Below are positions 1-6,299 of a DNA stretch of 12,735 nt, piece after piece (position 1 is the stretch's first letter; every line of letters starts with the position of its first letter). The stretch covers positions 1 through 12,735 of the forward strand of contig JBCBBT010000080.1 of assembly GCA_038531315.1 (NCBI GenBank), given 5' to 3'. The translations under genes and the position numbers were made by a program. This stretch comes from JAJFFW01 sp038531315. GTDB lineage: Bacteria > Pseudomonadota > Alphaproteobacteria > Caulobacterales > Parvularculaceae. Below the pieces are notes generated by a model. It was not told the origin of the DNA. It did not search any database and worked only from the letters and a program-made list of their open reading frames with translations.

Positions 1-75
1 GATTTTTCCGCCGACGAAATCGACGGCGCCGCCCGCCTCGTCTTCCGTGACTGGAAAGCCGCCGGGCTCGTCTAA
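1..75 (+). CDS. 3' end of an unidentified gene (partial)
   Basis: Frame 1 reads 24 sense codons and a TAA stop at 73-75, ending in ...RDWKAAGLV. Codon use is strongly coding-like, with most third positions G or C, and matches the GC-rich genes later in the window. It differs from the AT-rich patch that follows directly. The fragment is acidic then amphipathic, which fits a C-terminal helix. It is too short to assign to a family, and the start lies before the window. Confidence 0.6.
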   Translation, partial: DFSADEIDGAARLVFRDWKAAGLV

Positions 76-153
76 TTACGGCACACTCACCACAACCGTA
101 TGCTACTGATTAGGAGTCTCGGCCCTAGGACCCGATTGGGGAGGATTAGTTTG

Positions 154-186
154 ATGAGTGCTTCAATAAAGGTATTAAATATATAG
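154..186 (+). CDS. possible 10-residue leader ORF (MSASIKVLNI)
   Basis: A very strong Shine-Dalgarno sequence, GGGGAGG at 138-144, lies 9 bases before an ATG at 154. The frame stops at TAG (184-186) after ten codons. It is followed by a hairpin with a U-tract (211-240) and then by the gene at 298. That order is the one seen in leader-peptide attenuators. However, the peptide is not enriched in any one amino acid, so classical amino-acid attenuation is not supported. It could equally be the surviving start of a lost gene. No family can be recognised. Confidence 0.25.
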   Translation: MSASIKVLNI

Positions 187-210
187 TCTTCAGTTTGATA
201 TTCTTCGATC

Positions 211-240
211 GCTCTATTCTTATAGAATAAAGAGCTTTTA
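211..240 (+). terminator. hairpin with U-tract upstream of the orphan gene
   Basis: GCTCT-ATTCT at 211-220 pairs with AGAAT (224-228) and AGAGC (231-235). This gives a 10-bp stem with a 3-base loop and a 2-base AA bulge on the 3' side, followed by TTTTA running on into TTG. The form is that of an intrinsic terminator, although the stem is AT-rich. It may end transcription from upstream or act as an attenuator in the leader of the 298 gene. Confidence 0.45.
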
Positions 241-297
241 TTGTATCGCCGTCAGTGTTAGGGCCCAGATACAGTTTTTGCAGTTGGAGGATTCGGC

Positions 298-867
298 ATG
301 GGATTTCGGATTAACTATCTCGGGGCAAAATGCGACCCTGAAGAACTCACCAGGCTCCTGAATTTGAAAATTTCTGGAACGGTAAGAGAGATGCCGTATG
401 ACGAGTCGTGGGTAGCACAAATCAGGGAAAGCGGTTGGACGGTTTTGTGGATTGAAGACGACAGTTTCATTCGAAAAAACCGGAACATTATCAGCCAGAT
501 ATCTGAAAGCCATGATCTATTGGCGTGCGAAGTAAATGAAACATGCATGTGGTCTTCGGCTGAATACCTGCGTGCTGGGAAAACAGTCTGGAAAGTGACG
601 CACGCTGGAGATGGAGGCGATATTTTCAACTTGACTGAGAGCGGCGGCCTTCCAGATGGTTTTGAAGACTTGAAAATTAAACACGTCGCCAATCAAAAAG
701 CCGACGAAGAATGCGATCATATTTTCGAAATTCCGTTGGACGCAGCGAGCATTTTTCTTCGATTCAGACACGACAAGGATCTTGAGCCTGAAGCGGTGAG
801 TGAGTTTCATGTGTTAGAACCCAAACCGAAACGTGGCTTCTTCAGTTTATTTGGAATTTCCAAATAG
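298..867 (+). CDS. hypothetical protein, 189 aa
   Basis: The ATG at 298 has a good Shine-Dalgarno sequence (GGAGG, 286-290) 7 bases upstream, so this start is well supported; the stop is TAG at 865-867. The product is 189 residues, acidic and soluble-looking, with no signal peptide or clear membrane segment. The middle contains two tryptophan-bearing stretches (around WSSAEYLRAGKTVWKV), and the chain ends in a short basic and hydrophobic tail (PKPKRGFFSLFGISK). I do not recognise the family. A and T are visibly more common here than in the neighbouring genes, at third codon positions too, which suggests acquisition from elsewhere. It stands alone, with an AT-rich leader before it and a hairpin just after the stop. 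Small acidic single-domain proteins of this kind include immunity proteins of polymorphic toxins, but no toxin gene is adjacent and this is only a thought. Confidence 0.75.
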   Translation: MGFRINYLGAKCDPEELTRLLNLKISGTVREMPYDESWVAQIRESGWTVLWIEDDSFIRKNRNIISQISESHDLLACEVNETCMWSSAEYLRAGKTVWKVTHAGDGGDIFNLTESGGLPDGFEDLKIKHVANQKADEECDHIFEIPLDAASIFLRFRHDKDLEPEAVSEFHVLEPKPKRGFFSLFGISK

Positions 868-893
868 CGGCAAGAAGGGACGCATACTTGCCG
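868..893 (+). terminator. hairpin directly after the orphan gene
   Basis: CGGCAAG (868-874) and CTTGCCG (887-893) form a perfect 7-bp stem with a 12-base loop, starting on the base after the TAG stop. There is no U-tract after it (TTAAACG follows), so this is a weak or factor-assisted terminator or an mRNA-protecting structure. The rest of the 868-1179 gap holds only the bdhA promoter region; the minus-strand reading frame at 842-1060 has no coding character. Confidence 0.35.
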
Positions 894-1095
894 TTAAACG
901 AAGGTAGTAATTGCACATTTAGCAAATGATCGCCTAGCGCATTCGGTATTTCGTAACGCGCCGTCTGAAGATCAATCTGACAACAGGTCAGAGCATTGTC
1001 GGCGACGGAATTATCCCGATCCCGCGTCGCCGCCGCCCCGAACTCCCGATAGCGACGCATGCCCCGCTGTGACGCATTCGTGTCCTATTGCTTAG

Positions 1096-1125
1096 TTGCA
1101 CCGCGTTGGCGCGCCTTGTTATATT
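1096..1125 (+). promoter_or_regulatory. candidate sigma-70 promoter of bdhA
   Basis: TTGCAC (1096-1101) and TATATT (1120-1125) are separated by 18 bases and match the -35 and -10 consensus well. Predicted transcription start is around 1132, leaving a leader of roughly 48 bases before the ATG at 1180. It is the best promoter-like pair in the 312-base gap. Confidence 0.5.
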
Positions 1126-1134
1126 GCGGCGCAA
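1124..1134. promoter_or_regulatory. TTGC-GGC-GCAA palindrome, candidate operator
   Basis: A perfect inverted repeat of four bases either side of a 3-base centre overlaps the end of the -10 element and the predicted transcription start of bdhA. A repressor bound here would block initiation. From memory, PhaR, the PHB-responsive repressor of Paracoccus denitrificans, recognises CTGC-N3-GCAG; this site shares the TGC-N3-GCA core but has T and A at the outer positions. The link to PhaR is an inference from that similarity and from the gene controlled. Confidence 0.35.
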
Positions 1135-1179
1135 CATCGCCGTCATGCGGTGTGTGTAAACGATGTGAAAGGACACCTT

Positions 1180-1962
1180 ATGCCGAGCCCCCTCACCGCA
1201 ATTGTCACCGGATCAACCAGCGGCATCGGGCTTGGCATTGCAAACGGCTTCGCCGAAGCCGGCATGAACGTCATGCTGAACGGCTTCGGCGACGCGGACG
1301 AGATCGAGGCCAACCGGGCGCGCCTTGAAAAGGACCATGGCGTCAAGGCGCTCTACAGCGGCGCGGATATGACCAAACCGGCGGAGATCCGCAATATGGT
1401 CGCGGTCGCAACGGAGGCCTTTGGCCAGGTCGATGTTATCGTCAACAACGCCGGCATTCAGTTTGTGACCAAGATCGAAGAATTCCCGGAAGAAAAATGG
1501 GATGCGATCATCGCCATTAATCTGTCATCGGCGTTTCACACCACCAAAGCTGTCATGGCCGGTATGAAGGAACGCGGCTTTGGCCGCATTATCAATATCG
1601 CCTCCGCCCATGGGCTGGTCGCCTCGCCGTTCAAATCGGCCTACGTCACCGCCAAGCACGGCATGATCGGGCTCACCAAAACGGTCGCGATGGAGGGCGC
1701 TGAATATGGCGTCACCGCGAACGCAATTTGTCCGGGCTACGTCAAGACGCCGCTGGTTGAGAAACAAATCCCCAACACGGCGCGCGAGCGCGGCATCACG
1801 GAAGAAGAAGTCATCAAAGATGTCATGCTCGGCCCGCAACCGACCAAGAAATTTGTCGGCGTGGAAGAAGTCGCGGCCCTCGCTGTTTTTCTGTGCTCTG
1901 ACAATGCGGCGTCAATAACGGGCGCGGCGCTGCCGATCGACGGCGGATGGGTTGCGCACTAG
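1180..1962 (+). CDS. bdhA: D-3-hydroxybutyrate dehydrogenase
   Basis: This classical short-chain dehydrogenase (260 aa, the usual length) should interconvert D-3-hydroxybutyrate and acetoacetate with NAD+/NADH in the cytoplasm, during breakdown of polyhydroxybutyrate or use of hydroxybutyrate. The cofactor motif TGSTSGIG lies at residues 10-17 and NNAG at 89-92. The tetrad is Asn114, Ser142, Tyr155 and Lys159. The positions I recall as substrate contacts in the Pseudomonas enzymes are also filled as expected: Gln94, His144, Lys152, Gln196 and Trp257. Residue 187 is Tyr where the Pseudomonas enzymes have Trp, which I recall being common in Alphaproteobacteria. The start at 1180 is chosen because AAAGGA lies just upstream and the product begins like known homologues; the frame is open back to 1096 but would overlap the promoter. 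The stop abuts the ATG of the patatin gene. Confidence 0.93.
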   Translation: MPSPLTAIVTGSTSGIGLGIANGFAEAGMNVMLNGFGDADEIEANRARLEKDHGVKALYSGADMTKPAEIRNMVAVATEAFGQVDVIVNNAGIQFVTKIEEFPEEKWDAIIAINLSSAFHTTKAVMAGMKERGFGRIINIASAHGLVASPFKSAYVTAKHGMIGLTKTVAMEGAEYGVTANAICPGYVKTPLVEKQIPNTARERGITEEEVIKDVMLGPQPTKKFVGVEEVAALAVFLCSDNAASITGAALPIDGGWVAH

Positions 1963-3015
1963 ATGACGGGCGGCGCGGACGCGAAAAAAGTCAATCTGGC
2001 GCTGCAAGGCGGCGGCGCCCACGGCGCGGTCACCTGGGGCGTTGCGGACCGATTGCTTGAAGATGAGCGCATCGCCATCGATTCCATATCCGGGACGAGC
2101 GCCGGCGCGATCAACGCCGCCGCCCTCGCCTATGGTTTGCATCTGGCAGGCGCTGACGGGGCGCGCGAAAAACTGCACGAGCTCTGGCAGGCGATCAGCA
2201 AAGCCGGTTCGCTCTACAGCCCGGTCTCGCGCTCGCCGTTCGACCTTATGTTCGGCGCGTTCGATTTCACCAACGCCCTGTCATATCAGGCTTTCGATAT
2301 GTTCACCCGGACACTCTCGCCTTACCAGTTTAATCCATTCGACATTAACCCGCTGCGCGATATTCTCGAAGACTGCATCGATTTTGAAAAATTGCGCGCT
2401 TGCACCGCGACGCGGCTTTACCTTTCGGCCACGAATGTCCGCACAGGGAAGGTGCACGTCTTCAAAACCGCAGAGGCCTCATTGGACGCCGTCCTGGCGT
2501 CGACATGCCTGCCGTTTCTGTTTAAAGCCGTTGAAATTGACGGCGAGCACTATTGGGACGGCGGCTACATGGGTAACCCGGTGCTGTTTCCGTTTTTCTA
2601 TGAAGCCGACACAAGCGATGTCGTGATCGTCCACGTCAATCCGCTCGAGCGCGATGAAGTCCCCACGACCGCGCCGGATATTTTCAACCGCATCAACGAA
2701 ATCAGCTTCAATTCTTCGTTGTTGCGCGAATTGCGCGCCATTAGCTTTGTCCACAAGCTGCTTGACGACGGTTGGTTGCGCGACGAATACCATGACCGGT
2801 TGCGCGACGTGCGCATACATTCAATTCGCAGCGACAAATCGTTAAGCGACTATTCCGTCGCCTCGAAATTCAAAACCGACTGGAAATTCATTACCGAATT
2901 GCGTGATCGCGGGCGCGAAATCGCTGACCAATGGTTGTCTGAGACTTTTGATCTATTGGGCGAGCGTTCGTCAGTGGATTTGCGCGCCATGTTTGACGGA
3001 AGCGCCGGCCTGTAG
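1963..3015 (+). CDS. patatin-like phospholipase family hydrolase
   Basis: A patatin-fold serine hydrolase of 350 aa, with all core elements present: the glycine-rich oxyanion loop GGGAHGA at residues 16-22, the nucleophile elbow GTSAG at 44-48 with Ser46, and the catalytic aspartate in DGGY at 199-202 (Asp199). The family cleaves lipid acyl esters; the substrate here is unknown. There is no signal peptide, so it should be cytoplasmic or peripherally membrane-bound. A charged helical C-terminal part (about 240-330) is typical of the alphaproteobacterial subgroup. The ATG directly follows the bdhA stop (TAGATG) and has no good Shine-Dalgarno sequence close by, so it is probably translated by coupling to bdhA. 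Sharing a transcript with hydroxybutyrate dehydrogenase suggests a role in hydroxybutyrate or oligomer ester release, or in lipid turnover when PHB is mobilised. That is inference. Confidence 0.9.
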   Translation: MTGGADAKKVNLALQGGGAHGAVTWGVADRLLEDERIAIDSISGTSAGAINAAALAYGLHLAGADGAREKLHELWQAISKAGSLYSPVSRSPFDLMFGAFDFTNALSYQAFDMFTRTLSPYQFNPFDINPLRDILEDCIDFEKLRACTATRLYLSATNVRTGKVHVFKTAEASLDAVLASTCLPFLFKAVEIDGEHYWDGGYMGNPVLFPFFYEADTSDVVIVHVNPLERDEVPTTAPDIFNRINEISFNSSLLRELRAISFVHKLLDDGWLRDEYHDRLRDVRIHSIRSDKSLSDYSVASKFKTDWKFITELRDRGREIADQWLSETFDLLGERSSVDLRAMFDGSAGL

Positions 3016-3039
3016 CCCAAATGCGCGCCGGATTGCAAC

Positions 3040-3092
3040 AAAAAAAGACCGGCGGCTGATCCTTGAAAACACAGGATCATAGGCGCCGCCGG
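3040..3092 (-). terminator. strong intrinsic terminator between convergent genes
   Basis: CCGGCGGC (3049-3056) pairs with GCCGCCGG (3085-3092), and inside it TGATCCT (3057-3063) pairs with AGGATCA (3073-3079) around a 9-base loop. A 5-base bulge sits on one side. On the minus strand the stem is followed by seven T (A at 3040-3046 on the plus strand), the classic form, so it terminates the minus-strand gene ending at 3167. The stem may also stop the bdhA-patatin transcript, though no U-tract follows it on that strand. Confidence 0.8.
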
Positions 3093-3166
3093 CACAGTTG
3101 AGGGCTACTTCCACAGGAAGAACGTTGGCTGGCGCTTCGATCGACAATGGCCAGCACACAAATAGT

Positions 3167-3709
3167 CTAGCTAGCGGCGTTCGCCGTTTGCGCGGCTTGA
3201 TATTCGCCGATGAATTGTTTGACGACGTCATAAAGCTCGGCCGTCTTCTGCAGGAAATCGGTCTGATCAACGCCGTTTGCATAAGCCACCGCAGCTGCGA
3301 TGAAACCCATCAGGCCAATGATCCGGGCCCAGCCTTTTCCGGCGTTCAGGAAGATCGCGGCCGCGCCGACGATCTCAACAACACCTGGCGCGCCGCCGGC
3401 CAACATTTTCTGCGTAAACATCTCAAAAGTTGCGATGTCGAAATTGGCGATGCTTGCAAGGCCCGCCGTATCGACATCGACCCCTTCGGTCAGGTGCAAT
3501 GCGCCCAGCAGGGTAAGAAGGCCAGCGCAGGCGCCCTGCATCATATCTTTGACAAATGCGAACGGCGCCAACAATCCCGACCGCTGCGCGGCGCTGTAGG
3601 GGCTGGCGAACCGCTCAGGCGACGCCGGGCGCACGTCAAAAGCAGGTCCGGCTTCGACCGCCCCCGGATAGTTTACCGCAACCAGATTTTTTCTACCGAA
3701 AAGCGCCAT
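3167..3709 (-). CDS. hypothetical membrane protein, 180 aa
   Basis: I do not recognise this protein by family. It has a basic N-terminus (MALFGRKNLV), a proline- and alanine-rich stretch to about residue 50, and then three hydrophobic segments at roughly 58-74, 108-122 and 129-146. The last two are joined by a short basic turn (NAGKGWAR). A charged C-terminal helix runs from 150 to 170, and the end is AQTANAAS. The pattern suggests a small inner-membrane protein of the DoxX-like size class, but no family motif is clear. The start at 3709 is preferred because GGGGAA lies about 9 bases upstream; the frame is open to an ATG at 3775, which has no ribosome binding site. The stop is followed 75 bases later by a strong terminator. 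It appears to be a single-gene unit, 219 bases downstream of the DUF1801 gene. Confidence 0.75.
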   Translation of the reverse strand: MALFGRKNLVAVNYPGAVEAGPAFDVRPASPERFASPYSAAQRSGLLAPFAFVKDMMQGACAGLLTLLGALHLTEGVDVDTAGLASIANFDIATFEMFTQKMLAGGAPGVVEIVGAAAIFLNAGKGWARIIGLMGFIAAAVAYANGVDQTDFLQKTAELYDVVKQFIGEYQAAQTANAAS

Positions 3710-3830
3710 TGTCTTGTTCCCCGTAACAAACTGTTTCTCTCTCTCAGCGGTTACCGATATGAAGGCGATCGACATCCGCGACAGTGACAGGAAACACAGT
3801 CGAAGCGACTTAATCAGGGACAGTTCAGGG

Positions 3831-3848
3831 AATTTTGGCGCCAGAATT
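3831..3848. promoter_or_regulatory. 18-base near-palindrome in the intergenic region
   Basis: AATTTTGGCGCCAGAATT is an inverted repeat centred on TGGCGCCA with one mismatched pair. It lies about 120 bases upstream of the membrane protein start at 3709 and could be a regulator site. The function is unknown. No convincing promoter was found beside it. Confidence 0.25.
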
Positions 3849-3897
3849 GGACATTACCGCCACAATGTTGCGATTAAAATGAAATATTAGCAGATTA

Positions 3898-3921
3898 TCG
3901 CGCAAACAAGTGGCGGCGCGA
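3898..3921 (-). terminator. weak hairpin after the DUF1801 gene
   Basis: TCGCGC (3898-3903) and GCGCGA (3916-3921) form a 6-bp GC stem with a 12-base loop, 7 bases beyond the stop of the minus-strand gene at 3929. On the minus strand TAATCTG follows rather than a U-tract, so it is at best a weak terminator. Confidence 0.25.
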
Positions 3922-3928
3922 CAGACGC

Positions 3929-4354
3929 TCAGCCATACTTCTTCTTTGTCTGCTTGTAGGACTTATCAATAATTTTTTCGAGTATTTTCAAATCGATATC
4001 GTCAAATTTTGACACATAGAGACAGGCTTTGCCGGTCTTGAATTTGCCCAGCTTCGCAAGGAGCGGATCGTCGTCGTCGATCATGCCCATGACATACATC
4101 ACCATGTTCGCTTTGCGCGGCGAGAAGCCGACAGCGAGCATGTCGCCCTCCCTGCCGCTTTCATATTTGTAGTGATATTCGCCAAAACCGATGATGGACG
4201 GGCCCCACATCTTGGGCTTTTCGCCCGTCACTTTTTTAAATAGCGCGAGCGCGGTCTTTGCATCTTTCTTGCGCGTTTCATGATCGACCGCATTGATGAA
4301 TGCGGTGACGCTGTTTTGTGTCGGGCGGGTTTTGTTTTCCGATTTGCTCGCCAT
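3929..4354 (-). CDS. DUF1801 domain protein
   Basis: A 141-aa cytoplasmic protein of the DUF1801 (YdhG-like) family, whose biochemical role is not established. The typical core is present: MWGPSIIGFGEYHYKY with following ESGREGD at residues 49-71, a FSPRKANMVMYVM strand region near 77-89, and KLGKFKTGKACLYV at 101-114. The C-terminus is lysine-rich. The ATG at 4354 is chosen because AAGGGGA sits just before it, inside the end of the MFS gene. Only one base separates the MFS stop codon (4356-4358) from this ATG, so the two are surely cotranscribed and probably translationally coupled. The frame is open for 29 more codons upstream, but that extension would overlap the transporter and has no family resemblance. 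Confidence 0.88.
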   Translation of the reverse strand: MASKSENKTRPTQNSVTAFINAVDHETRKKDAKTALALFKKVTGEKPKMWGPSIIGFGEYHYKYESGREGDMLAVGFSPRKANMVMYVMGMIDDDDPLLAKLGKFKTGKACLYVSKFDDIDLKILEKIIDKSYKQTKKKYG

Positions 4355-4355
4355 C

Positions 4356-5720
4356 TTATGTCCCCTTCGCTGGCTCACCCGTCGCCTTTTCCCAATCCGT
4401 GGGCAGACGGTTTCCGGTTTGATAAAACATAAAAGCGCCAATGAGGCCGCCTACGGAGATAATCGTCAGCGCCCATCGCAAGGCAAGCTCCTCACCCATC
4501 GCGCCGGTCAGCGCACTTGAAAGAAAACCCGCTGTGGTGGGGCCAAAACCGAGTGCGATCATGTTCAAAATAAAGAACAATATCGCGGTCGATAATGCCC
4601 TGATCGAAACCGGGGCCAGCGTTTGCGCAAGAGCAAACATTGGCCCCAGATAAAATCCAAGCGCAATATTGACCGGCGCCTGAAGCACCAAGGACAAAAC
4701 AGGACTGCCAGTCCAGATTGAACCGAAATAACAGGGGACCATCAAAGCCAACGCTATCCCCGGCACATATCCGTACATGCGCTTGTCATTGGCGGAGAAT
4801 TTGTCAACGAGATAGCCGCCGAGAAAAGTCCCGGCCACGTAACAGGTGCCCGAGATGACGCCTAGCCAGAAATAAACCTGCAGGATCGGAAAGTCCGCAT
4901 GGGTGCGCGAGTAAAAATCGACAATCCAGCCGCCCGACGCATAAGAGGTAAATGATATCGCTGTTCCCGCGATAACAACGCCGCGATAAGAAGGGATGCT
5001 CAAAAGGTGTTTCGCCGCCTTCCAGACGATCGCGAATTCCTTCTTGAAAACCTCGCCCGCGGAAAGCCCCTTGTTTTCGGTGCTTTTGAAAATATCTTCC
5101 GCGCCGCCGTCGAGAGCGCCGCGCGGTTGCTCGCGCACCGTCAGTCTCATGACGATTGCAAGCAGGACGCCGGGCAAGCCTATGACGATGAACGCGACCC
5201 GCCAGCTAAACGTTTGCGTGAGCCAGCCGCCGCCGAGATAAGCAAGCGCAATGCCGATGGGAATGCCCATCGCATAAAAAGCGAGCGCGCCGGCGCGCTT
5301 TTCCTTCGGAAAATAATCCGAAATCAGTGAATGCGCCGGCGGCGAACCACCCGCTTCGCCAATCCCGACGCCGACGCGCAACAGCGCCAATTGCGCAAAG
5401 TTCTGCGCAGCCCCCGAGAGCGCCGTAAATCCAGACCAGAGCGCGAGCGCAATCGAAACAATCGTCACGCGGTTGTAACGATCCGCGAGCCGCGCAATGG
5501 GAATCCCGAGCGTTGTATACAAGAGCGCGAACGCAAACCCCTTCAGGATCCCGAGCTGCCAGTCAGCAAGCCCGAGGTCAGCTTTGATTGCCGGGGACAA
5601 AATCCCCATGATCTGCCGGTCGATAAAATTGAACGTATAGACCGCCGTCAGAATAATCAGGACGTAGAGGCGGTAAGCGCCCGTTGTTTTTTGTTCATGC
5701 GCGGCGCTCGTGGCGTCCAT
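4356..5720 (-). CDS. spinster-type MFS transporter
   Basis: A 454-aa inner-membrane carrier with the twelve-helix pattern of the major facilitator superfamily. The first helix ends in NFIDRQIMGILSP (31-43), typical of the spinster-like group found widely in Alphaproteobacteria. The signature loop between helices 2 and 3 is GIPIARLADRYNR (72-84). Helix 4 carries RVGVGIGEAGGSPP (115-128). A long charged central loop (about 198-235) separates the two halves. The substrate is not predictable; bacterial members are often annotated as sugar or organic-anion carriers without proof. The ATG at 5720 has GGGAGG 5 bases upstream. The gene follows the lipoprotein gene after 46 bases and precedes the DUF1801 gene by one base, which suggests a three-gene operon. 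Confidence 0.9.
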   Translation of the reverse strand: MDATSAAHEQKTTGAYRLYVLIILTAVYTFNFIDRQIMGILSPAIKADLGLADWQLGILKGFAFALLYTTLGIPIARLADRYNRVTIVSIALALWSGFTALSGAAQNFAQLALLRVGVGIGEAGGSPPAHSLISDYFPKEKRAGALAFYAMGIPIGIALAYLGGGWLTQTFSWRVAFIVIGLPGVLLAIVMRLTVREQPRGALDGGAEDIFKSTENKGLSAGEVFKKEFAIVWKAAKHLLSIPSYRGVVIAGTAISFTSYASGGWIVDFYSRTHADFPILQVYFWLGVISGTCYVAGTFLGGYLVDKFSANDKRMYGYVPGIALALMVPCYFGSIWTGSPVLSLVLQAPVNIALGFYLGPMFALAQTLAPVSIRALSTAILFFILNMIALGFGPTTAGFLSSALTGAMGEELALRWALTIISVGGLIGAFMFYQTGNRLPTDWEKATGEPAKGT

Positions 5721-5766
5721 TGTTCCTCCCGATTATTTTTATTGAAGTCTCAGCACCGATGCGCGG

Positions 5767-6123
5767 CTAGCCCCGCGGCGCAAATGCGCATGAAAGGCCC
5801 GACTGGCCAATCGCGACGACAGCGCGCGGATTATCAAACTGCAAGAGCGCATCGAGAACGCCGCCGGGCGACTGCGCACGCGACAGGGTCAGCGTGTACC
5901 GCGCAAGGTCCTGCAGATCCTGACTATCGAGGCGTTCATCGAGCTGATCGGCCATGCAGGCGGCCTGACCGCTCGGCAGGCCGAGCGCCGCCAGCCGGTC
6001 TTCAAGGGTAAACTTGGCCGCGGTTGCGCATCCGCCGAGCGTCGCGAGAAACAATGACGCACCGGCGACGCCGAGAGCGCGCAGGGCGTTGGGCGAGATC
6101 CGCGGTTTGGCGATCGTGATCAT
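5767..6123 (-). CDS. small lipoprotein, 118 aa
   Basis: The N-terminus is a lipoprotein signal: basic residues (KPR), a hydrophobic stretch (ALRALGVAGASLFLATL) and a lipobox LGGC with Cys32 as the lipidated residue. The residue after it is Ala, which does not retain the protein in the inner membrane by the usual +2 rule, so outer-membrane targeting is likely. The mature part has a LEDRLAALGLPSGQAACMADQLDERL segment near 40-65. This resembles a group of short alphaproteobacterial hypothetical proteins with a conserved CMAD-type motif. Two further cysteines (56 and 112) could pair. The ATG at 6123 has AAGGA 8 bases upstream; the longer open frame to 6342 has no signal and overlaps the divergent gene. 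The function is unknown. Confidence 0.75.
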   Translation of the reverse strand: MITIAKPRISPNALRALGVAGASLFLATLGGCATAAKFTLEDRLAALGLPSGQAACMADQLDERLDSQDLQDLARYTLTLSRAQSPGGVLDALLQFDNPRAVVAIGQSGLSCAFAPRG

Positions 6124-6255
6124 AGGAGCAATCCTTCTTTTTGTTTTCCGGTGCGACGCGATATCTTGCGGATGCGAATTTCCGGCCCCCGCTGCCAACC
6201 GGCGTTTATCCCTCCCGGAAGCATGCGTAAGATAGTGCGTGAGTGCAAGACAATC

Positions 6256-6271
6256 CGGCTCGTCAGAGCCG
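6256..6271 (+). other. leader hairpin of the quinone oxidoreductase gene
   Basis: CGGCTC and GAGCCG form a perfect 6-bp GC stem closed by a GTCA tetraloop, 12 bases before the Shine-Dalgarno sequence and 28 before the ATG. It may stabilise the leader or affect translation; no U-tract follows, so it is not a terminator. Confidence 0.3.
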
Positions 6272-6299
6272 CGAGACAACGAAGGAGCGCGAAGACCCC

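Noticed and set aside
76..150. Possible tRNA remnant or attachment site around GATTAGGAGTC
   Set aside because: No cloverleaf, no T-arm consensus and no direct repeat at the other side of the AT-rich patch could be found.
842..1060. Minus-strand 72-codon frame overlapping the end of the orphan gene
   Set aside because: No ribosome binding site or recognisable protein features; it runs through the hairpin after the 298 gene.
3098..3787. Long plus-strand frame opposite the 180-aa membrane protein
   Set aside because: It is the antisense shadow of the minus-strand gene, starts after the patatin stop inside the terminator region and has no recognisable protein features.
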